The position numbers and the translations under genes are program-made. A stretch of 64,000 nt of DNA, taken from contig OY294068.1 in the NCBI GenBank assembly GCA_958510875.1, positions 161,422,388 to 161,486,387 of the forward strand. The letters run 5' to 3'. Position 1 is the first letter of the stretch, and each line of letters begins with the position of its first letter. The stretch comes from Endomychus coccineus. Taxonomy: Eukaryota; Arthropoda; Insecta; Coleoptera; Endomychidae. The notes under the pieces were generated by a model. The model searched no databases. It worked only from the letters and a program-made list of their open reading frames with translations, and was not told the origin of the DNA. Below are positions 55,801 through 64,000 of the stretch, one piece after another.

Positions 55801-58800
55801 ACTTTTAACTGTTTTCTGCCGTTTTCGTGTTCATGTTGAAAGCTGCCTATCGGTTATCTTATGGACAATCTTATGGTGGGGACATTGCTTCAACGCAGAG
55901 TTTCCAGGTGGCTTCGCCTAATAGCGTCCAGGTGGCACTGCAAATCCCCCTAAAATTTGAAATAAACCCCCAAACTTTTAAATAATCTAAAAATAATATA
56001 CACGTTATAAAATGTGAGTCTTAAACTTCCTGCTTGTGATTCGTGACACACATTTCCAGAGAATCATCTGTCGCCCTCTACTTATCTAGGGTTATGACGC
56101 AGATAATTGCGCATATTTGAATGACGGAAATGATGTTATGCTTCTTACACTCTTGTAATTGTTGTTACTGCAAAAGAAAATATTCAAATAATATCCTCAA
56201 ACAAAAACACCTAAATAAATTTCCCTCTAAAATACCCACCAAAACAAATTTAGGGGAAACCCCTAACTTGGTAACACTGCCCCAACGCCAAGTCTACTTC
56301 TCGAAACGAGTTGCATTCAAATTTAAAAGTACGTTAATAAATAATTTGCGATTTTTCAACTACCGTATGACATTCGAATATATAATATTTTTGAAATAGT
56401 TGACTGGCGGCACTCCTACTCTATAGGCCTGTGGTGATCATGTGACAGGCATCACGTGGTCAAAGTGTTGGTCTCTAGTAAGAGATGGCTATGATTATAC
56501 CATACTCATAAACCGTATGACTAGACGTATGAATCTATTCTTATAAACGAATTCGTTTGCCAAATATGATTGATCGCTCGGCTCAAAGTTGAGGCTTATA
56601 CTCGATCTGCCTAAAGCTAGATTTCATAATCATCATAATTTACATATCCTTTGAATATCATGATTTATATTAGGTCTGTTTGTGTCGCTAGAGATGCATA
56701 GAGTAAGTTTAGTAGAAAAACGCCCGTTCGTGTCGATCATTTGATATAATTGTGTTCATTTGTGTTGAGCAAATTGCTCTAGATTGAAAAGATCAGACTA
56801 AATCTACTCGACGAAAAACGACGGAGCAAGAAGAGCAGATCATCTTATACGTGGTTTACATAACCTGAAACCAGAGTTCTTTATAGTTCGTACTTTTCGA
56901 GTACCTAGATAAAATTGAAGTTAACGAATTCAAAAATGTCAACAACTTCACAAGATCCTGTCGTTTTACGGTTTTCAACCTCTCGATATGAGGATTGATG
57001 ACTCGCAAACCATAGGAACACCAGAATCGACTTCTTATTGTCAATATTCAGTCTTGTGTTAGCTAACAAACAAATAATTTACCACAAGGATGAAGTAATT
57101 ATGATATTCAACTCATTTCATCTTCAGATGAACTAGAAGAGAATGTATCATCTGTTGCAAGGCAAAAAATAGCATTTTTGAAAATTTTCTAGGTTATGTT
57201 GTCTGTGTCGAAAAGTGTTTGTTTGCAATCATTCTTCTTTGCTAATCTAAACTACTACTATCTGCTTTGTGATGACATTAACTGATTTGATCAGCTTGCT
57301 CTATGCATTAGCAAGGACACAAATGAACAGACCTAGTCAAACAAACAAACGCTATCGAAATTTCACATCCACTTGATTCATGGGCAATAGAGTATACCGC
57401 GCATGTTGCACCGACCACTTGCGTCCATTTTCTGAGAAAATTCGCTACTGTCTGGTCTTCTTGATTATTATATTGAGAAACAATGTTAAGAAAAAAAATT
57501 CTAAAAATTACTTGTGAATTTGTTGTGGAGTTCACTGAATGAAGCACAAATAATCAACTCTTCATTCAATTAAATCAATCGAGTTCATCGCATTACTTTT
57601 GAAGAATAAATTTAGTCAAAGTTAATATTCCACGTGTGTTATCAGGGTGTATGCAAACTCTTGGACGTGCTAAATGAGGTGGTTCACAGTACTAAATTTA
57701 TTCCAATTGTATATATTTTTACGTACTATGATATGATTATTTTATTAAAGGTTTTATTTCTATTATATTGTTTTTCATTTATATCAAGTAGGCTTTTAAA
57801 AGTTTAATTGGTAACAAACAGTTATTATATGAAAAGGGAACGCTGGAACTTTAATTATATATCACATTCATAGCATTATTGGGGTTGCGTCTTAACTTTA
57901 CTCTTCTTATGAAAATTCTTTTTTTTTGTTGCATTCTCTAAAAGATTATTCTTCAACATATTGACTATCCTTTATACGTTCGATAGATAGAAACTTGGAC
58001 AAACCTTCAATGAATGGTAATGGATATACAAAAACACATCCAGTGAAAATTAATTATACGACTGCAAAATCAGTTAAAGGTTGGCTATGGATGGGAGGCA
58101 TTCAAGGTCATTCGCAAGATGTCGGTGTAGCAATGGAAGAAGCTTTGGGTAATTTGAAGTGTAGGTATGCTAGTCTATTAATTATTAGTTATTCTTCAAA
58201 AAAAATTATTCGGAGATATTTATATTCTCATATAGAGATGTCAATCAGTAAAGAGGGTTTTATTAACTTTTGCAGATGGAAGCTGATTAAAGTAACATTT
58301 TTTTAAACGGTGGTTCTCTATTCGAGTGATTGTAATATCGGTAGTATTGTACATTATGTACATAACTCTTTCAACAACTAAATGTTCTAAATCTAAGGAA
58401 ACATCTTAACACAATAGTCCAGACGCTGTGCAATTGGGATTTTTTTTTACGACAGCTCTATTTTATGATTGATTATTATGTTTTTTGGGGTGCTGATCAC
58501 GAATATGTGCAATTTTTGGGAAATTTAAACTTTTTTGCGTTTTAAACGAAAATAACGCATTTCTATTTTATTTTTTATTTTTTATTTATCGATTAAACTG
58601 CTAGGAGCAAAATTGTAGAGGAAGTCAAAACGCTTCGAACGGGGCTAATTAGAAGTATACAATTCAAGAGGGGCCCGATCAAAGGCCCATTATCGTTTTT
58701 TTCTTTGGTAAAATTAAAATTAAATTTCCTATTACAGATTTTGCTTTAGGAACTTTATTTTCCGCTGAAGGGTAAGGGTAGCATTTCATATTTACTTTCG

Positions 58801-61800
58801 ACACAATTTTTACTTTTTCTCTATCTTTGTTTTGCGCCAAAATCAGCCATCTTGAAAAATAGTATTTTTACTATTGTGGCGCCAAAAATGGGTCTTTTGA
58901 CACAAACTAAAATAAAAATTGAAGAGTTTGATGCCTTCAATAACATATCCAAAAGTCAACTTTGCTTGTAAACAAGAGAAACTAGGCCATTTAAAAAAGT
59001 TTGGGTCCGAAAAAAATTCAAAAATTTCAAAGTTGTTGAGCGCACCATCTAGACCACCAATTGAAATATCGAAATCGAATATTACGCGGCTTACATTTCC
59101 AACACCTAATCAACAAAGGTACAACGTTGGCCCTGGTCCATCGGTTACAATTCGTAGGTTAACTGAACCTTTCATTGTGCCTAATTGCTGTGAACGTCTT
59201 CGAATTCACATTCTTGCGGCCATACATATTTTACGTTGGGAAGTAGGTCTGCTGCTGATTTCTGCTGACGAAAACCATATGTCTTCCACGATTTTGGAGC
59301 TCTGTAGTTATTAGATGAACTCGATCTTGATTGTTTTTTCCATTATTTTAGACATTTCAGATAGTATTGCAATGAATCTTTTACTTGTAGTGAGTTTTGA
59401 CAATATAAATGCGTTATGGAAGAGTATATCGATAAATTTTCGTCAACCGCGTTGTTTTAACTGTAGTCATGTCAAAGAGCGACACCTGCACCATAGAATA
59501 CATACTATCAGAAGCCGTCTTTGATCTTTTTGATGGTACTTTTTTGCGGCAAATTTAAAACAATGCGCAAAACGTAGAATTTACCTCCAATAATTCCAAC
59601 GATATAGAAGTTTTCATTACACACTAGTAATATGGTTTTTGTTGCTCACCTATCTAAACCGATTTGGAACTTAGCCGTTTTGACGTATTATATAAGTAAA
59701 TGACATGAAACGTAAATGCAATAGGTACTTAAATGCATACAAATATAAAATAAAGAATATATACATCTTTTCTTCCAAATCATTTCAAGTTTCCACATTT
59801 ATTGTGATTTCTATATATTTGTATTTATATCACATTGATATTCACAACTAATATATTTTTTAAATATATTCAATTACCTTTCAGCATCTTTGGGAATGTA
59901 AATAGGGAAATATCATTGTAAATCGTTCTGCTGAAGCATGCATCAACAACACATACAGTTCCACCTAGATTATTAATATTCACAATAGAAAATAGGAAGT
60001 AATCAGACTCAACAACAATAGAACAATACGTTATTATTCAAGTATTGTTTTGAATACCAGAAAAAAATGGCGACTGAACAAACGCCCTCAAATTCCGTTC
60101 CGTCAAAACGGCAGTGTCGCTTCTACTGTAGGTATTATGTACCTTCACAGATGCAAAATAGCGGGAGATTTAAAATGAAAGGTCTTATTAAAAATCAGCA
60201 TATATTTTCTTTTTGATGTAAGGACTAGATTCTGCAAACAATAAGTTAAAAGTAAGAAAGAAGTAGTTTTTTTTAAAGCAAGGTACTTATATAAAAACGT
60301 TAAATGCTGGATAAGTTATACCAGAATGGTTAGATTCTTCAATATGTGTAAATATTTTTTTAGAAGTTTTACCATTTTTCAGCCATATTGTCTCAGCACA
60401 AACAAACTATCCAAGATGTTTCATTAGTTAATATGTACATAGCTGACATGAATGATTACACTTGTATTAACCAAATATACTGTGATACATTCAAATTTGC
60501 GAATCCACCTAGCAGAGCTTGCGTTCAAGTGCCGTTGAGTAAAGAATCTCCAATTTTATTAGAAGTCTTCTCTTGGCAGGCTCCAGAAGAAGAACCTCTT
60601 GATCCACCTATTGAAAGGTTAGTTTAGTCTGCAGTTTGGATATTATTCTCACTTTTTATCGTCAATTTTTTTATTGTTTTAGTGTGTTAGTGTTTTAGCT
60701 GATTCATACATTTCGCGAACAGACAATTCCGTAATTGCTCAAATGTCGAATTTTAATACTCTAACCCAGTATTTCCAAAAATGTATAAAAATTTAACAAA
60801 CTTACCTGCTGTAACGTTGCCGCTTGGAGTTTAGAACCAAAACTTTAACACGGAATGATTATTATCCGAAATATCTGTAGGTTTGGCATTTGAGCAAAAG
60901 CTAATTGATCTGTTGGCAGAGTACATAATTAACCTTACACAAATGCCGAAATAGAAGACATTTTCGGCAAACTATTAATTGATAGTGCTTATATCGCAAA
61001 CTGAGTATTCATTTCGCGAAATGGGCAAATTCGGCATATGAGTAGTATCTCATCTCTCAGTGGAATACAACCTCTACACGTATTCATTAAAGGCTGAAGG
61101 AAGGCCTAACACTGGACTGGATCGCACTACTCTCGTGGTCACTGTCATGTGGAGTGTGGCCACTTTTAAGTGCCCCTTACTAGAAATGAGACAAGGTAGT
61201 ATAATTCCAGCTATCTGCCTCACTTTTCCCAATATCCTCATCCCTGATAGATTGGAAAAATGGGCTAGTATGGTTTACATCCTGACCAGGCGGGGGTCGT
61301 CAGATGCCCATGTTGGGCTAGTCAGTGTTCGCCTCATCAAACTGCATTAGAGGTTTCGCCCTTCGAGGCCAGCTGAACAAATAGTGGTCTGATTTGTGCA
61401 TGGGGCAGGTCAAGCACTTTATCACAAAGAGCCTGTGTCTAGGCTCAGGTTCTCAAAGAAATTCCTTTCTCTTAAAAGAAGATACTTTTGGGAAAGGACA
61501 CCTTAACAGACACCTAATGTCTCACGTCCTGTTGAAATGCCCAGCTTTGACATCCCTGGGTTTCTGGCGTGCCACAAAAAGAGGTCTCGCCCTTCGAGGC
61601 CAGCTGAACAAATAGTGGTCTGACTTGTGCATGAGACAAGCCAAGCACTTTATCAACGAGCCTGTGTCTAGGCTCAGGTTCTCAAAGAATTGCTTCTGTT
61701 AAAAGAAGATACCTTAGGGAGATGCCGCCTCAACCGATACCTACTGCCTCACATCCTGTTGGAATGCCTAGCTTTGACATCTCTCAGGCAACTTTACCAC

Positions 61801-62848
61801 GGCGAAACTGAGCTTCCTCTGGAGGAACTTATAGAAGCCAGAGTACAGAATATTCTCCGTTTCTGTCGATCCACAAACCTGCCAGAATAGAATAGGCTAC
61901 TGATCATTAGGCGCACAGTAGGCATAGTCCGACGGCCTATTGATAATGACACTTACATATCACATCTGAGAAATTGAAAGTACTATTATGCCACAGTTTC
62001 TATTTTTCAAATTTAAGTACAGTGGAACAAATTTGCTATCGCGGTTTAAATTTCGTGCTCCGCATGTACAGCTCGAAATATTAGTCATTCTTCACGATTT
62101 AGGCTCCCTCAAACTTTTATAGCAGTAGCGTCTTGTCTTTAAGAGTTTTTCCGATGTTTGACATCACTTACACAAATTTTAACCAAAGTAGAAATATAAC
62201 CATTGCAGAGGAAATTACTTCAATTTAATAATTCCCTAAAATGCAAATTCACCGTAAGTGTGACAGTTCAGTAAAATAAGAACAAAAGAGAAAGTTTGGG
62301 AGAAATATATTAGAAAAGTTTCATTCAGAAAATGAATTTATCAACAGTATGATGATTACAAATTCTCACTGAATATTCCTCATGTATTCCTAAAAATAAC
62401 AAAATACGTAGCTGATGAACGGCTTGTTGAAGATCTGGACAAATCAAAGATTGGATAAGTAGAAGATATAAATTGTTGGAATCACAATTTTCTCGGTTAG
62501 ATTTATTTGAGATAATACGTTCGTCGCCAGTACTTCTCCAGATGAAACTATGTCACAATTTTGTAACATTATTTCAGTTGAATCAATTGAGCCAACTAAG
62601 TGCTATCTTTCAGACACACCATGCATGTGCAAAGTAGATCACATTGGGCTCCAGCAAATATAGGTCCATATAGTCAAACAATAAGAATTGGGGAATTTAT
62701 TCTTGTAGCTGGGCAAATTGGTCTGATTCCTGGTAATCTGGAGATAGTTAAGGGCGGAATCAAATCCCAGTGTCGTCTGGCCCTCAGACATGTCGGACGA
62801 TTATTAAAAGCCGTTGATGTGAATGTCAATTTGAGGGATGTTGTTCAG
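52428..62848 (+). CDS. DPH6: diphthine-ammonia ligase DPH6 (5' six exons, runs out of window)
   Basis: DPH6 performs the last step of diphthamide synthesis on elongation factor 2, ATP-dependent amidation of diphthine, in the cytosol. Exons: 52428-52801, 54893-55168, 55376-55575, 57987-58160, 60383-60617, 62614-62848. All junctions are GT-AG and in phase, giving 498 codons so far. The ATP-binding PP-loop SGGKDST is at residues 8-14; VENVC joins exon 1 to exon 2; the family signature GEGGEYET is at 196-203. Two RidA/YjgF-like segments follow: PPSRACVQVPL in exon 5 and ANIGPYSQ plus GQIGL in exon 6. This is the long form known in yeast and many invertebrates, not the short mammalian form. The rest of the second RidA-like domain and the stop lie beyond the window or were not found in 62849-64000. 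Confidence 0.93.
53326..53480. repeat. dispersed repeat, copy A (DPH6 intron 1)
   Basis: It contains ACAGGACAAAAGACG, CCAAGTTTTAACTG and CAGTCTTATGGTGGGGCCAT. The same blocks in the same order recur at about 55737-55900 in intron 3. Confidence 0.7.
53672..54391 (+). mobile_element. internally deleted Tc1/mariner-like element with about 140-bp inverted ends
   Basis: It starts TACCGGGATATCAAAAAT and ends ATATCCCGGTA at TA sites. The left inverted repeat runs 53672-53817 and the right 54254-54391, nearly matching over about 140 bases. Between them is one open frame with only the transposase C-terminus (53827-54198). It is a 720-base deletion derivative in DPH6 intron 1. Confidence 0.92.
53827..54198 (+). 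pseudogene. transposase C-terminal fragment (Tc1/mariner superfamily)
   Basis: The 123 residues read YFQHDGATAHTTRENIAFLR, FPPRSPCLTIMDYYIFPYLK and MLQNGFHSMRMRVNLCIEQN. The second catalytic Asp (QHDGATAHT) and the third acid (SPCLTIMD, normally SPDLT-x-x-D) are visible. The N-terminal DNA-binding part and first Asp are gone, deleted precisely between the left inverted end and this fragment. Confidence 0.85.
54893..55168 (+). CDS. DPH6: DPH6 exon 2
   Basis: The acceptor is GCTTTTAG. It reads RLGLIPLAYLWQRNQKELLH, then KVATLGLEPSKHLGRTL and CGEGGEYETLTLDCPLF, all canonical DPH6 blocks. The donor is GTAAGT. Confidence 0.95.
55376..55575 (+). CDS. DPH6: DPH6 exon 3
   Basis: The acceptor is ATTGCAG. 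It encodes EESEVILHSNDHIAPAGYLK, matching the end of the amidotransferase domain, then a variable acidic linker (DPGEDVQDLEESEIG). The donor is GTAAAT. Confidence 0.92.
55576..57986. other. DPH6 intron 3
   Basis: No gene. A dispersed repeat (55737-55900, partner at 53326-53480) lies near its start. GTGGCACTGCAAATCCCCC at about 55933 looks like a transposon end, with no partner identified. Confidence 0.5.
55737..55900. repeat. dispersed repeat, copy B (DPH6 intron 3)
   Basis: A diverged direct copy of 53326-53480 (ACAGAACAAAAGACG, CCAACTTTTAACTG, CAATCTTATGGTGGGGACAT). The family is not identified. Confidence 0.7.
57987..58160 (+). CDS. DPH6: DPH6 exon 4
   Basis: The acceptor CGATAG gives the phase required by exon 3. 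It reads SVKGWLWMGGIQGHSQDVGV, then AMEEALGNLK, the opening strand and helix of the first RidA-like domain. Two donors compete, GTAGGT at 58161 and GTATGC at 58165; only the first keeps the frame into exon 5 at 60383. Confidence 0.85.
58161..60382. other. DPH6 intron 4
   Basis: AT-rich intron. An open frame at 58919-59314 has no recognisable domain. A GGGGTGCTGATCACGAATA block at about 58480 resembles the repeat module in the foldback at 45318-46497. Confidence 0.45.
60383..60617 (+). CDS. DPH6: DPH6 exon 5 (first RidA-like domain)
   Basis: The acceptor is TTTTTCAG. It reads DVSLVNMYIADMNDYTCINQ, then NPPSRACVQVPLSKESP; the Arg in PPSR is the conserved substrate-contact Arg position of RidA proteins. 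The donor is GTTAGT. Confidence 0.9.
61060..61900 (+). pseudogene. non-LTR retrotransposon C-terminal debris with internal tandem duplication
   Basis: It reads HLNRHLMSHVLLKCPALTSL (61394-61615) and RLNRYLLPHILLECLALTSL (61690-61890), two versions of the H-L-x-x-x-x-x-C-PAL tail of RNase H-type non-LTR elements. The doubling comes from a direct duplication with a period of about 231 bases (61350 and 61581). It lies in DPH6 intron 5. Confidence 0.7.
61350..61800 (+). repeat. two-unit tandem repeat, period about 231 bp
   Basis: GCCCTTCGAGGCCAGCTGAA and AAGCACTTTATCA with GAGCCTGTGTCTAGGCTCAG occur in both units in the same order. The units differ by small changes. Confidence 0.85.
62614..62848 (+). 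CDS. DPH6: DPH6 exon 6 (second RidA-like domain, N-terminal part)
   Basis: The acceptor is ATCTTTCAG. It reads WAPANIGPYSQTIRIGEF, then GQIGLIPGNLEIVKGGIKSQ and RLLKAVDVNVNLRDVVQ, the first half of a RidA/YjgF fold. It ends in phase 0 at a GTGAGT donor, so more exons must follow. Confidence 0.92.
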
Positions 62849-63410
62849 GTGAGTGATCTAAAACCGATTTCAAATAACATCATCAAGCTAAATATTCCAA
62901 CTTGGCATACATACCCTCGCTTATCAAAAAAAAATGATTTTGGTTTTAGTTAGAAATGGTAATCCAAAATCTTTTGAATATATTTCAACGCATATCAATC
63001 GAACTGTTATAAATAAAAATCTCAATAATATTTGCAAACCTATATATTCTCAGAATTTTTTGTACAGGTTGTCTACCGTCCATCCACTGTAGCGCTAGTA
63101 GTATCAGCCACATGAACTATAAAACACATCCTACTGAAACCATTACCTGCTGTAATCTATTCTGCTAAGTAGACGTGTAAACGTCATAGTTACTAACTTA
63201 ATGCCACCAATTTATTCGAACAATTTCCCTTAATAAGTGCCGCACGCGCTATCTTCGTCAAACAAGAAATATTTTATTTTAACAGATTGTCGGTAACACT
63301 TTCGAAGGTTGCTAGATTATTCAGTCGCACCCATTCAATTTGCTTGAGAGGTCATATATTCTTTGTGGATGTAAATTCGAATAAACCTTGAAAAGCACAT
63401 GAACAATATG
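62849..63410. other. DPH6 intron after exon 6
   Basis: AT-rich, with no further DPH6 exon recognised before the hAT insertion at 63411. Confidence 0.5.
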
Positions 63411-64000
63411 CAGTGGCGGCTCCTCGAAGGAGGCTAAGGAGGCTCGGCCTCCTCACCAATTCATCTTAATTATCATTCTCCATTTTATTTCCTGTTTCTC
63501 TGATAATTCTTTAAATTTTACAATTAATTCCCCGTTCTCAGTAGTTATTTTTAATCTGGCAACAGTGGCCAGAGGCTAGATTCTCTATATATCTCAAACG
63601 CTAAATACGTGTGGTCAACACAGTTGCCGTTTTTCCAACTAGTTCAATTGCCAAATAGGGTAAAACAGCGAATATAGCAACACTCTATGTAGGCTAGCTT
63701 CTCGTACGAACTCGGTAGGTCGTACGAAAAACGATACTTGCTACGACAGCGACACGTGCTCCGTCAGTTATTGTTTTTGTTTCGCCACGCGATGTAAGAT
63801 TAAGTTATAATTTATCTGTTCGGTGAGTTATTAACAAAGAGTTCTTTGGTTAGTGGATTAACATATGACAGAAAAGTGTTTTTAGAAATAAACGGCCTTT
63901 ACCGGATTTAAAAGGATTAGTGCTGACAGGTATGTTTCAAAATCGATCATTTGATACTGATAATCATGAAAAATATTTATGGTTAACGGGATTTGAGGTA
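63411..64000 (+). mobile_element. hAT element (ZMYM1-like), 5' end, copy 3
   Basis: It starts CAGTGGCGGCTCCTCGAAGG, the same left terminus as the copy at 3234, and follows that copy's sequence to the window edge, including the region encoding the start of the TTF-finger protein (LTYDRKVF-like, then WLTGFEV). It lies in a DPH6 intron and is cut by the window end. Confidence 0.92.

Noticed and set aside
58919..59314. 131-codon open frame in DPH6 intron 4
   Set aside because: No recognisable domain, composition like translated AT-rich intron, and no splice support; treated as chance.
1..64000. A prokaryote-type defence or CRISPR-like system
   Set aside because: The DNA is clearly eukaryotic, with spliced genes; no array of short direct repeats with unique spacers and no operon-like gene cluster exists.

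Overview
This is a piece of AT-rich, intron-containing nuclear DNA from an arthropod, most likely an insect. The evidence is spliced genes with GT-AG introns, animal-type gene families, and many insect-style transposable elements (hAT/ZMYM-like, mariner, Tc1, P-element-like, Penelope-like, Jockey-type and RNase H-carrying non-LTR elements, and a Gypsy-like gag scrap). The style suggests a beetle or a related insect, but the sequence does not settle the order. I see no bacterial operon, CRISPR array or convincing tRNA/rRNA gene.

Two host genes can be rebuilt by eye. (1) On the minus strand, a 14-exon gene runs from its ATG at 42590 down to at least 8317. All splice sites are GT-AG and all phases agree; it reads 787 codons. 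It matches the DUF4795 family (QRICH2 / C16orf96), which in mammals is tied to the sperm flagellum. (2) On the plus strand, a gene starts at 52428 and leaves the window after 62848. Six exons with consistent phases give 498 codons of diphthine-ammonia ligase (DPH6): an N-terminal ATP-pyrophosphatase domain followed by RidA/YjgF-like domains, the long architecture of yeast and many invertebrates.

The rest is mostly transposon debris. Layout: 1-908, the 3' part of a hAT element; 1908-2961, mariner (minus); 3234-5841, a complete-ended but broken hAT with an 8-bp target duplication; 7325-7893, a P-element-like MITE carrying a THAP exon; 8317-42590, the QRICH2-like gene, whose 12-kb intron 13 holds a gag fragment, two Penelope-like insertions with 13-bp target duplications, a Jockey-type fragment, a 2.3-kb foldback DNA element and more Penelope scraps; other introns hold RNase H-type non-LTR pieces, a mariner and a long inverted repeat around a transposase remnant; 43021-44286, a third mariner just upstream of the QRICH2-like start; 44204-44635, a dead THAP-domain coding remnant; 45318-46497, a foldback element; 46500-50500, no recognisable gene; 50511-51533, an intact Tc1-like transposase frame; 52428 onward, DPH6, with an internally deleted Tc1/mariner-like element in intron 1; 63411-64000, the 5' end of a third copy of the same hAT family.

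The most unusual local structure is around exon 13 of the QRICH2-like gene. A 0.62-kb segment and the start of the P-like MITE are repeated almost identically on both sides of the exon, which points to a very recent 1.47-kb tandem duplication that copied the exon and then lost one copy by deletion.
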